Positions 26,099 to 34,238 of a DNA stretch of 64,000 nt are shown here, one piece after another. Numbering within the stretch: the first letter of the stretch is position 1; the number at the start of each line of letters is the position of its first letter. Under the pieces are notes generated by a model that did not search any database, was not told where the DNA came from, and saw only the letters and a list, made by a program, of their open reading frames with translations. The stretch comes from Dyadobacter chenhuakuii (GTDB lineage Bacteria; Bacteroidota; Bacteroidia; Cytophagales; Spirosomataceae): contig NZ_CP098805.1 of assembly GCF_023821985.2 (NCBI RefSeq), positions 2,914,001 through 2,978,000 of the forward strand, given 5' to 3'. A program made the translations under genes and the position numbers.

Positions 26099-27187
26099 TT
26101 ATAAATTGATTTCAAAGGGTATGCCAAATCTTTTGGCCAACTCCTGTAATGACAAAACGACGGGTTCGAGTAAATGAATGCCATTCACGCTGCGTTCCGC
26201 TTCACTTTCACGCTCAGGGTCACCGGGAATGAGCACTTTTTGTCCATCCACAGCCCGGGCGCCGCGAAATGCTTTAATCCATTTGTCCATATCGTGCTTG
26301 AATTCCTCCGCAGGACGGAAACCATCCACGCGCATGGCGCCCAGGAAATGTCCGGTTCCCAAACCAACACCCTGCTGCGCAGTCATGAATCCGGCAGTTG
26401 CAAATGGCGGAACCCAGGGGCCGAAATTAGCACCCGAAAGCACGCCCGAAAATATATCGACAATGGCTCCAAGTCCGTAACCTTTATGACTTCCATGCTC
26501 GCGGTCGGAGCCCAGCGGAAGCAAGCCGCCCCCACTTTTCACGGCATTGGAATCCGTCGTGGCGTTCCCCTCCGCATCCTGCGCCCAACCAAGCGGAGCA
26601 GGCAATCCTTTGCGCTGCAATATTTCAAATTTTCCGTAAGCAACGGCCGTTGAAGCAAAATCTGCTACAAATGCAGGTTCCGTCAGAGCAGGCACAGCAA
26701 CGGCTATGGGATTGGTCCCCAATAATTTATCCAAAGAAAAAGTAGGCGTTACCAACGGCGCAGCATTCGTCATTGTCCAGCCTATCATGTCTTTTTCCAA
26801 AGCCAGCATCGCATGATATCCGGCAATGCCAAAGTGGTTTGAATTCCGGACAGAAACCCAGCCTGAACCCACTTTTTCGGCCTTTTCCATGGCAATTTCC
26901 ATCGCTTTCGGGGCCACAACGAGACCTAAGCCTCTATCGCCGTCCACAACGGCTGTGCTTGGGGTTTCATAAACAACTTTTACATCCGGTGTGGGATTAA
27001 GCCTTCCGTGATCATACAGTCGCACATAACCTGCCAGACGCGCAATGCCGTGGGAGTCAACACCACGCAAATCGGCGCTTACCAAAACCGTTGAAGCCAG
27101 TTTCGCCTCTTCCGGCGAGCATCCGATGGCAAGAAAAACTTCTTCCGTGAAATGTTTTAAATAACTGGCCTGATACATATACGTCAA
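26099..27187 (-). CDS. malate/L-lactate dehydrogenase family (Ldh2) oxidoreductase
   Basis: This 362-residue NAD(P)-dependent enzyme is of the type II malate/lactate/ureidoglycolate dehydrogenase family, unrelated to the classical Rossmann lactate dehydrogenases. Family marks are ADLRGVDSHGIARL at 53-66, VRNSNHFGIAGYHAM near residue 108, GTNPIAVAVPA near 157 and SHKGYGLGAIVDI near 236. The H in NSNHFG and the SHKG segment are typical of the cofactor and catalytic site. Substrate could be malate, lactate, ureidoglycolate or a sugar acid. ATG codons at 27187 and 27178 are both possible starts. Confidence 0.9.
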   Translation of the reverse strand: MTYMYQASYLKHFTEEVFLAIGCSPEEAKLASTVLVSADLRGVDSHGIARLAGYVRLYDHGRLNPTPDVKVVYETPSTAVVDGDRGLGLVVAPKAMEIAMEKAEKVGSGWVSVRNSNHFGIAGYHAMLALEKDMIGWTMTNAAPLVTPTFSLDKLLGTNPIAVAVPALTEPAFVADFASTAVAYGKFEILQRKGLPAPLGWAQDAEGNATTDSNAVKSGGGLLPLGSDREHGSHKGYGLGAIVDIFSGVLSGANFGPWVPPFATAGFMTAQQGVGLGTGHFLGAMRVDGFRPAEEFKHDMDKWIKAFRGARAVDGQKVLIPGDPERESEAERSVNGIHLLEPVVLSLQELAKRFGIPFEINL

Positions 27188-27212
27188 ATGAGTGAACTTC
27201 TTTTCAAGTCCG

Positions 27213-27243
27213 CAAATATCCTAATTCAATTCGCATCGTCCAA
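27213..27243 (-). promoter_or_regulatory. promoter-like pair upstream of the Ldh2-family gene
   Basis: GATATTTG (27220 to 27213) resembles TAnnTTTG with a changed first base. TTG (27243 to 27241) lies 20 bases upstream, the expected -33 spacing. The start codon follows 25 bases later. Confidence 0.4.
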
Positions 27244-27351
27244 TATTTCATGGAAATCTGTTCAGCTGTGCTGTAAGACGGGCAGATTAATGCATTTTAA
27301 ACCGCTGGCGAAGATTAGTTTACGCTTAAAATGTGCGCAACAATGCAACAC

Positions 27352-27386
27352 TTTTGCCCGTTTCAGAGAATGATTCCCTATATTTG
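27352..27386 (+). promoter_or_regulatory. Bacteroidota-type promoter of the 27405 gene
   Basis: TATATTTG at 27379-27386 fits TAnnTTTG exactly, and TTTTG ends 22 bases upstream at 27356. The ATG of the signal-peptide protein follows 19 bases after the -7 element. This favours the start at 27405 over the upstream in-frame ATG at 27333. Confidence 0.55.
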
Positions 27387-27404
27387 AAACATTCTTTTAA
27401 CGCT

Positions 27405-28019
27405 ATGAGACAGCTTTTCGTTATCGCAATTTTTCTACTCACAGGGAGTCTTCATGCATGGTCGCAGGACCATTATGATGCCAGAAAAGCACTTTCAAGC
27501 GAAGAACTTTTTATCAAACAAGGCAATACAAGCCGCGTAATTGCCACACCCGGACAAAAATATCTGGTCCTGGATGCATCTCCGGTAATCGGCGGTTTTC
27601 ACAGATACCGCTTTTTCCCCGGCGACAACATTAAGTTCAGGATGCGCAATGAAACCATCCGTTTCAACGAAACCATAGCCAGCGTCAGCGATTCCTCTTT
27701 TAGCATTGCCATTATCAATGAGGCAGTTGGCAGGATGGATTATCAGGAAATCCTGTTAAAAGATATTCGTTTGATGAAGGTTTCGCGACGGATCCCGTTC
27801 ATTTCTCAGCTGGCACCGTTACTGCCTCTGGCCGGCCTCCTTTATGTGGGTGCCGATTTTTTTAACAAAGGCGTTGATGACAAAAGATTCACAACCGATG
27901 CATCTTCGCTTGTTGTGGGCGGTGCGTTCATTGCCGCAGGTTTTGTTTGCTACAAACTGACTTTCTCCTCGCTCAAAATAAACGGCAGGAATAAGCTGAA
28001 AGTCCTGGAAACATATTAA
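27405..28019 (+). CDS. exported/membrane protein of unknown function
   Basis: I do not recognise this 204-residue protein. It begins with a clear signal peptide (MRQLFVIAIFLLTGSLHAWSQ, about 19-21 residues), continues with about 115 residues of soluble, strand-rich sequence, and ends with two hydrophobic segments (SQLAPLLPLAGLLYVGADFF and SSLVVGGAFIAAGFVCYKL). The chosen start places the signal peptide at the N terminus and lies just after a good promoter. A terminator-like hairpin separates it from aroA. The topology suggests an inner-membrane protein with a periplasmic domain. Confidence 0.7.
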   Translation: MRQLFVIAIFLLTGSLHAWSQDHYDARKALSSEELFIKQGNTSRVIATPGQKYLVLDASPVIGGFHRYRFFPGDNIKFRMRNETIRFNETIASVSDSSFSIAIINEAVGRMDYQEILLKDIRLMKVSRRIPFISQLAPLLPLAGLLYVGADFFNKGVDDKRFTTDASSLVVGGAFIAAGFVCYKLTFSSLKINGRNKLKVLETY

Positions 28020-28036
28020 TACTTACCGAATTACCC

Positions 28037-28059
28037 GAAGGCCGATGCCTTCAATTTTT
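28037..28059 (+). terminator. terminator-like hairpin before aroA
   Basis: GAAGGC pairs with GCCTTC around the loop CGAT, followed by AATTTTT. It lies 17 bases after the stop of the exported protein and 21 bases before the aroA start, so it may end that transcript or attenuate aroA. Confidence 0.55.
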
Positions 28060-28079
28060 CCTTAATCTGATTCTTTATA

Positions 28080-29315
28080 GTGAAATCCATTCTAGTCCAC
28101 CCACCCCAGAAATCCATACGCGCAGAAATACGGCTTGCAGCATCCAAAAGCGAATGCAACCGTGCTTTGATCATTAATGCCTTAACCGGTTTTGAATGCG
28201 AGCTCACCAACATTTCGGAAGCAAGGGACTCACAAACCATGCTTAGATTGCTCAACTCCAATGATCCCATTGCCGATGTGATCGATGCGGGAACGACCAT
28301 GCGTTTTTTGACGGCTTATTTTGCTGTAACGGGTCAGTCGAAAATCATGACCGGCACGCCGCGGATGTGTGAAAGACCCATTGGCATTTTGGTAGATGCG
28401 TTAAGGATTTTAGGTGCAGACATTGAATATCAGAAAGAAACAGGTTACCCGCCATTAAAACTGAATGGTTTCACTTATTCCGGTCAGAATGAAATCAACA
28501 TGCGCGGCGATGTCAGCAGCCAGTATATTTCAGCATTGCTGTTAATAGCGCCGGGATTGCCCAGTGGGTTGAAAATACAGCTGGAAGGTGAAGTTGGTTC
28601 GAAGCCTTATATTGAAATGACATTAAATCAAATGGCTCATTTTGGTATCAACTATCATGCAGACTGGCACACAAACACCATTATAATTCCTCCGTTCAAG
28701 TATCAGCCGCATCCCTATGCCATCGAATCAGACTGGTCGGGAGCGAGTTACTGGTATAGCATTGTGGCGCTTGCTGATGATGCCGAAGTGGAATTGCTGG
28801 GCCTGAAAAAAGATTCTTTGCAAGGTGATAGCGCCATTGTCGACATTATGCGTCATTTGGGCGTCGAGAGTGTTTTCACGGAAAGAGGGGTTCTTTTAAC
28901 TAAAATTCCCCCTGCCGCATCCATAGGCTGGGATTTTACCGCTTGCCCGGATCTTGCCCAAACCGTCGCAGTTTGTTGCGCCGTTAAAGGCATCACCTTG
29001 TCCCTTACCGGCATCGAAAGCCTCAAAATCAAGGAAACAGACCGTGTTTTTGCCTTACAGCAGGAATTGCAGAAGCTGGGCGCCACATTAAAGGAAATAG
29101 AAAAAGACCACCTCTACGAAGTCGCCCGGATTCCGGGTTTTGAGTCCGCAGAAACGCCATCCATCCACACGTATGACGACCACCGAATGGCTATGGCTTT
29201 TGCGCCAGCCGGAATGGTTTCGCCAATTATTATCGAAGAACCGGGTGTGGTCGTAAAATCGTATCCTGGTTACTGGAAGGATCTCGCGGTGGTAACCACC
29301 TGGGAAGAGGTCTGA
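28080..29315 (+). CDS. aroA: 3-phosphoshikimate 1-carboxyvinyltransferase (EPSP synthase)
   Basis: AroA joins shikimate-3-phosphate and phosphoenolpyruvate in the aromatic amino acid pathway. The 411-residue chain shows AASKSECNRALIINAL at about 20-35, DAGTTMRFLTAY, RGDVSSQYISALLL, KIKETDR and DDHRMAMAFA. The GTM in DAGTTMRF differs slightly from the usual GTA but keeps the Arg. The start is a GTG; no upstream ATG fits. No other shikimate gene is adjacent; an FMN-dependent glutamate-synthase-like gene follows after 27 bases. Confidence 0.93.
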   Translation: MKSILVHPPQKSIRAEIRLAASKSECNRALIINALTGFECELTNISEARDSQTMLRLLNSNDPIADVIDAGTTMRFLTAYFAVTGQSKIMTGTPRMCERPIGILVDALRILGADIEYQKETGYPPLKLNGFTYSGQNEINMRGDVSSQYISALLLIAPGLPSGLKIQLEGEVGSKPYIEMTLNQMAHFGINYHADWHTNTIIIPPFKYQPHPYAIESDWSGASYWYSIVALADDAEVELLGLKKDSLQGDSAIVDIMRHLGVESVFTERGVLLTKIPPAASIGWDFTACPDLAQTVAVCCAVKGITLSLTGIESLKIKETDRVFALQQELQKLGATLKEIEKDHLYEVARIPGFESAETPSIHTYDDHRMAMAFAPAGMVSPIIIEEPGVVVKSYPGYWKDLAVVTTWEEV

Positions 29316-29342
29316 CCTTCCGTTCACTAAACCCATCAATTC

Positions 29343-30935
29343 ATGGAAAACGTTGCGTCGTTCTTTGCTGCTGTCCCTATATGGGCATACCTGATCCTGA
29401 TTCCCGTTATCATTGCCGTCAGGGACATTTTGCAGCGAAAGCATACGATCCAGCATAATTTTCCATTGGTAGGCCATTTCCGCTATATGCTGGAAACGAT
29501 CGGACCGGAATTGCGGCAGTATATTGTGGCCAACAACCGTGAAGAGCTGCCCTTTAACAGGCGCCAGCGTTCGTGGATTTACGCTTCTTCCAAAAAAGAA
29601 AATAATTACCAGGGTTTTGGCACAGACCAGAATATGCAAGAGCCTGGTTATGTGCTCATTAAACCAGCAATGCTTCCTTTTCGGCTGGATACTACACATA
29701 GCCATCACATCAAGAATGGCAATGATCCGCATCATTATACTATTCCTTCGGCCAAAGTAATCGGTCAATCCCATAACCGGAAACGCCCTTATCGCCCGCG
29801 CTCCATTGTGAATGTAAGCGCGATGAGCTTTGGTTCGCTTTCCTCGCGGGCCATTGAATCATTGAATAAAGGTTCGTATCAATTTGGCAATTACCATAAC
29901 ACCGGCGAAGGCGGTCTGTCTCCTTACCACAAGTTTGGCGCAGATGTGGTTTTTAACATGGGCACCTCCTATTTCGGCGTCCGGGATGATGACGGTAATT
30001 TTGTGATGGAAAAGCTTGTGAAAATGACACAGCAGAACCCGTTCGTGCGATTGATCGAGCTTAAACTTTCACAAGGTGCAAAACCGGGAAAAGGCGGCGT
30101 GCTTCCTGCGAGTAAAATCACGGCAGAGATTGCCGAGATCCGCGGCGTACCCATCGGCAAAGACGTGGTTTCCCCACCCTATCACAGCGCATTTTCGAAT
30201 GTAAAGGAAATGGTGGATTTTATCGAGGCCATGGCGGACGCGACGGGCTTGCCGGTCGGGCTGAAATCAGCCGTCGGGAAAACCGATATGTGGGAAGAAT
30301 TAGCAGATATTATGGTCGAAACCGGCAAAGGCCCAGACTTTATCGCCATTGACGGCGGTGAAGGCGGAACGGGTGCAGCACCGCCGTCTTTTGCCGATCA
30401 CGTTTCGTTGCCCTTGGTTTTTGCTTTCAGCACAGTTTATAAAATATTTCAAAAGAGAAATCTAACAGACAAGATCACGTTTATTGCTTCGGGCAAGCTG
30501 GGCCTTCCGGCACAGGCAGTGATGGCTTTTTCTATGGGTGCGGACATCATCAATGTGGCACGCGAGGCAATGATGTCAATCGGCTGCATTCAGGCACAAA
30601 CCTGTCATACCAACCGCTGCCCTACCGGCATCGCCACCAACAACAAATGGCTCGAAGCGGGCATTGATCCAACATTAAAGAGTGAGCGCTTCAACAGTTA
30701 TATGAGCACGCTGGCCAAAGAGATCATCGAAATCACACACGCCACGGGCTATGAGCATCCTTGCCAGTTTGGAATGAATGATATTGATATTTCAATGGGC
30801 GATCTCAATAAAACCATTACTTTGGCAGACAATTATGGTTATATGAAAACCATTGTCCCCTATTCCGGCATTCGCGAGCTCCTCGATTGTCCGCATCTGG
30901 GAGGCAGAAAGATTCCAGGTGAAAAGACGGTTTAA
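29343..30935 (+). CDS. FMN-binding glutamate synthase family protein (GltB-domain only)
   Basis: This 530-residue protein has an N-terminal membrane helix (about 10-29) and then a glutamate-synthase alpha/beta barrel: NVSAMSFGSLSSRAIES, GEGGLSPYH, a GGEGGTGAAPPSF phosphate-binding loop, and three Cys in a C-x5-C-x4-C pattern (C415, C421, C426) as for the 3Fe-4S cluster of GltB. The glutaminase domain of true glutamate synthase is missing, as usual in this stand-alone family. Reaction and electron partner are unknown. A subtilase gene follows after 12 bases. Confidence 0.9.
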   Translation: MENVASFFAAVPIWAYLILIPVIIAVRDILQRKHTIQHNFPLVGHFRYMLETIGPELRQYIVANNREELPFNRRQRSWIYASSKKENNYQGFGTDQNMQEPGYVLIKPAMLPFRLDTTHSHHIKNGNDPHHYTIPSAKVIGQSHNRKRPYRPRSIVNVSAMSFGSLSSRAIESLNKGSYQFGNYHNTGEGGLSPYHKFGADVVFNMGTSYFGVRDDDGNFVMEKLVKMTQQNPFVRLIELKLSQGAKPGKGGVLPASKITAEIAEIRGVPIGKDVVSPPYHSAFSNVKEMVDFIEAMADATGLPVGLKSAVGKTDMWEELADIMVETGKGPDFIAIDGGEGGTGAAPPSFADHVSLPLVFAFSTVYKIFQKRNLTDKITFIASGKLGLPAQAVMAFSMGADIINVAREAMMSIGCIQAQTCHTNRCPTGIATNNKWLEAGIDPTLKSERFNSYMSTLAKEIIEITHATGYEHPCQFGMNDIDISMGDLNKTITLADNYGYMKTIVPYSGIRELLDCPHLGGRKIPGEKTV

Positions 30936-30947
30936 CCTTTTAGGAAC

Positions 30948-32612
30948 ATGATAAAAACTATACAAACCACACTCATTGCTTCATTCTTTTGCCTGAACCT
31001 TTGTTTCGCACAAAGCAACCCACGATATTTTGTTCTTTTTAAGGATAAAACCAACACAACATTCTCCGCGGACAAACCGGCAGAGTTTCTGTCAGCCCGG
31101 TCTATCGAAAGAAGGAAGCGGCAGAATATCCCGGTTACCACGCGTGACTTCCCTGTGAATCAAACTTACACCGCTGCAATAAAACAGCTGGGCGCGTCGG
31201 TCATTTTTACTTCCCGCTGGTTCAATGGCGCCGTGGTAGAAGCCAATGCTGCTCAGTTGGCGAACATTAAAAAGCTGGCATTTTACAAAAGCATTGAATT
31301 CGACCTGCCCGTTGCCAACATTAACGGACAATCCCCCGGCGTAGAGCGCGTGGGCGCATTGAACCGGAAACTGGAAGCGGAGGAAGATCTCAACTATGGA
31401 AATATGAATGCGCAGCTTGCATTAATGGACGTCCCGCAGCTGCAAACCAAGGGTTTCCATGGAGAAAATATGCTGATCGCGATCCTCGACAATGGCTTTT
31501 TGAATGCCGATCAAGTCGGCTTTTTGAAACCGCTCCGCGATGAAAAAAGAATCATGGATACTTATGATTTCATGGGCCGCGAAAGCAATGTTTATAATGA
31601 TGGATCGCACGGTTTGCACGTAATGTCCACAATGGCGGCGAACCAGCCAGGAACGATGATAGGCGCTGCGTTTAGAGCCAATTATGCCCTGTATCGCACA
31701 GAAAATGACTTTCTGGAATCACCCTACGAAGAAATTGCCTGGTTAATGGCAGCTGAACGCGCAGACAGCGTGGGCGCGGACGTGATCAATTCCTCTTTGG
31801 GTTACAGCCAGTTTGACGCGGAATTTAACAAACCCGAATACAATTACACCTACGAAGATATGGATGGAAAAACCACCATTATAAGCCGTGCCGCGCGCTA
31901 TGCAACCCGCACCGGCATGCTGGTGGTGTGCTCAGCCGGTAACGAAGGGAATAAGCCGTGGCACTATGTCACTGCTCCCGCGGATGTGGATTCTGTCTTA
32001 ACCGTCGGCGCGACCAATTACGAGCGGGCTTATGCAGCATTAAGTTCAGTAGGGCCAAATGCGGCAGGCCAGCAAAAGCCGGATGTTGCTGCCGTGGGCC
32101 TGGGCTCGGTGATCGGTAACACGTCGGGTAATGTGGCGAGCAGCAACGGAACATCATTTTCATCGCCTTTGATCGCTGGCTTTTCGACCATTTTGTGGCA
32201 GGCTTATCCTAATCTGACCGCGCAGCAGCTCATTTATGTAATCAAAAAATCGGGACATCAGGCCAGCGCGCCTGATAACTTGCTAGGCTACGGTGTTCCA
32301 AGCACGGTTAAGGCTGAACAGATCATTCAAGATGAATTTATGCCGCTTGGTACAGAGGACGATCTGCTTACAGCCATTGTGCTGTTGCCCAACCCTGTCC
32401 AGGAGAATGCAAGCCTTTCTATCCCGCCACATTTGATCGGCAAAAAAGCTACGCTTAGTATATATGGATTAAATGGAAAGGCATTAAGTATCTCAGAGTC
32501 AAGACTGACCAGCACACAGCCCATCGCTACAAACCAATTGGCAGCAGGCCTTTATCTTGTTAACATCCGGGTGGATAATCACGAAAAAGCACTTAAATTC
32601 ATCAAGCAGTAA
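30948..32612 (+). CDS. secreted S8 (subtilisin-like) protease with type IX sorting domain
   Basis: This is a 554-residue secreted serine protease. It has a signal peptide (1-22, ending CFAQS), a propeptide-like region to about 165, and the catalytic triad D181 (AILDNGF), H221 (GSHGLHV) and S403 (SNGTSFSSP), with oxyanion N332 (SAGNEG). The last 75 residues (VLLPNPVQENASLSI to LAAGLYLVNI and a basic end) are a type A sorting domain for the type IX system, so the protein is probably sent to the cell surface. Its stop region overlaps the convergent Nudix gene by 11 bases. Confidence 0.93.
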   Translation: MIKTIQTTLIASFFCLNLCFAQSNPRYFVLFKDKTNTTFSADKPAEFLSARSIERRKRQNIPVTTRDFPVNQTYTAAIKQLGASVIFTSRWFNGAVVEANAAQLANIKKLAFYKSIEFDLPVANINGQSPGVERVGALNRKLEAEEDLNYGNMNAQLALMDVPQLQTKGFHGENMLIAILDNGFLNADQVGFLKPLRDEKRIMDTYDFMGRESNVYNDGSHGLHVMSTMAANQPGTMIGAAFRANYALYRTENDFLESPYEEIAWLMAAERADSVGADVINSSLGYSQFDAEFNKPEYNYTYEDMDGKTTIISRAARYATRTGMLVVCSAGNEGNKPWHYVTAPADVDSVLTVGATNYERAYAALSSVGPNAAGQQKPDVAAVGLGSVIGNTSGNVASSNGTSFSSPLIAGFSTILWQAYPNLTAQQLIYVIKKSGHQASAPDNLLGYGVPSTVKAEQIIQDEFMPLGTEDDLLTAIVLLPNPVQENASLSIPPHLIGKKATLSIYGLNGKALSISESRLTSTQPIATNQLAAGLYLVNIRVDNHEKALKFIKQ

Positions 32613-33138
32613 TCTTCCGGATCATCCGCACCACGGATTCGGAATCGTTCAGCTTTTGCACTTCCTGCAACGGAATCCACTGCACATCCAGCGATTCATC
32701 ATTCACAACGATTTCCTGGCCGGGCGCAGCCTTAAAAGCAAACCGAATGTCATAATGGTTATGTGCAGGAAGGCCTTTTCGCTCGGGAATCAGATGAATA
32801 TCGACATCAAAAATTCCGCTTTTATACAGATCCAAATGTTGGATCCCTGTTTCTTCCCATACTTCTTTACGCGCAACCCGTTCTGTGTCAGAGTCGCCAT
32901 CACAATGTCCGCCTGGCTGTAACCACCGTCCCAGTTTCTGATGATGCATGAGCAGGACTGATTGCTCGTCCGTAGAAAGAACTAGTCCCGAAGCCGTTAC
33001 ATGCCCGATTTCCAGTGACCGTTCGAAACAATCCGGGTGCATTTTCACAAATGCAATCGTGTCCTGATACATTTCTCTTTCAATTCCATCTTCCGGCGTA
33101 TATGCATCAAGGAGGGTAAGCAAACTATTCCGCTTCAT
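32602..33138 (-). CDS. Nudix hydrolase
   Basis: This 178-residue protein has a Nudix box of the variant type GHCDGDSDTERVARKEVWEE. The two catalytic Glu of the EExG part are kept, while the usual early Glu is Ser and the Arg before EV is Lys. Preceding WLQPGGH is typical of a known subgroup. Such enzymes hydrolyse nucleoside diphosphate derivatives; the substrate is unknown. The N-terminal 35 residues are helical and not part of the Nudix fold. It converges on the subtilase gene with an 11-base overlap. Confidence 0.88.
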   Translation of the reverse strand: MKRNSLLTLLDAYTPEDGIEREMYQDTIAFVKMHPDCFERSLEIGHVTASGLVLSTDEQSVLLMHHQKLGRWLQPGGHCDGDSDTERVARKEVWEETGIQHLDLYKSGIFDVDIHLIPERKGLPAHNHYDIRFAFKAAPGQEIVVNDESLDVQWIPLQEVQKLNDSESVVRMIRKITA

Positions 33139-33213
33139 GTAGGCTATGTGATTTTTTCATTCTAATTTCACCACAAGTTTAATACTTCAAGAAATAAACC
33201 ACCTTATTAAGAA

Positions 33214-34131
33214 ATGAAAAAGTATTTATTATCGGTTTCCCTTGCCGCATTATTGGCTACAACCGCCATCGGTCAACGCACGCCACAGGCCAGTCAGGCC
33301 GCTACGGTAATGCAAAGCATTGGAGTAACCGATTTCACTCTAAAATATTCACGTCCAGCCCTTAAAGGAAGAAAAGTATTTGCCGACAGCTCCGCATTGG
33401 CTCCCTATAACCAGGTCTGGCGCACAGGCGCTAACATGGCCACCATATTAGAAGCCGGAACAGATTTCTCATTCGGAGGCAAAAAAGTCCCCGCAGGAAA
33501 ATACGCATTGTTTTCCATCCCATCCGGCGCTTCCTGGACTGTGATTTTGAATAAAAACTTCAACCAGGGCGGAACGCAGGATTATAAAGAAGCGGAAGAC
33601 GTGGCAAGAGTCATGGTCGTTCCTACATCCGCTGAATTTACCGAAAACTTCAAGATCAGCATCGAACCTACCTCGGATAGCACGGGCTTCCTGAACATTG
33701 CCTGGTCGTCCGTTAATGTGCCTGTTCCGTTGGCTGTAAATACGGAGTCACTCACGATGGCTGGCCTCAATAAGGCAGTTGCAGAAAAACCGGAGGACGT
33801 TGCGGCTTTACAGAGCACGGCAGGTTACTTGTTGTCCAAAGGCAGAGATCTGCAAGTGGCGCTTTCGCTGGCTGATAAGGCGATCGCACTGAAAGAATCT
33901 TACTCCAATTTATGGCTCAAAGCCCAGATTTTAAGTAAGCTGGGCAAGAATGCAGAAGCATTGCCGGTTGCCCAGAAAGCATTGACATTGGGAGCTGCTG
34001 CGAATGATGTCGCTTTTTCAAGTTTTTATAAAGGACAAATCGAAAGCGGGATCAAGCAAATCCAATCCAAAGTTTCGACCGCGCCCAAGCAGGCTTCCCC
34101 GGCAGTAAAAGGCAAGAAAAAGAAGAGTTAA
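33214..34131 (+). CDS. DUF2911-domain exported protein
   Basis: This 305-residue protein has a signal peptide (1-20, ending ATTAIGQ) followed by a DUF2911 domain: VTDFTLKYSRPALKGRKVF, APYNQVWRTGANMAT and GKYALFSIPSG. From about residue 185 the chain turns helical with TPR-like features (two repeats ending ALTLG). The C terminus is basic (KGKKKKS). The biochemical function of DUF2911 is unknown; the family is common in Bacteroidota. A strong terminator follows, then the 46-bp repeat array. Confidence 0.9.
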   Translation: MKKYLLSVSLAALLATTAIGQRTPQASQAATVMQSIGVTDFTLKYSRPALKGRKVFADSSALAPYNQVWRTGANMATILEAGTDFSFGGKKVPAGKYALFSIPSGASWTVILNKNFNQGGTQDYKEAEDVARVMVVPTSAEFTENFKISIEPTSDSTGFLNIAWSSVNVPVPLAVNTESLTMAGLNKAVAEKPEDVAALQSTAGYLLSKGRDLQVALSLADKAIALKESYSNLWLKAQILSKLGKNAEALPVAQKALTLGAAANDVAFSSFYKGQIESGIKQIQSKVSTAPKQASPAVKGKKKKS

Positions 34132-34153
34132 CAGAGAATGTTCAGATAGTATG

Positions 34154-34186
34154 GGATGCGGCAGATTTCGTCGCATCCTTTTTTTT
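34154..34186 (+). terminator. intrinsic terminator after the DUF2911 gene
   Basis: GGATGCG pairs with CGCATCC around an 11-base loop and is followed by eight T residues. It isolates the repeat array from plus-strand transcription. Confidence 0.85.
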
Positions 34187-34238
34187 GCATTTTGGAAGTC
34201 GTTACATCCCTCCGGGATTCAGATCCCCACACGCACGT

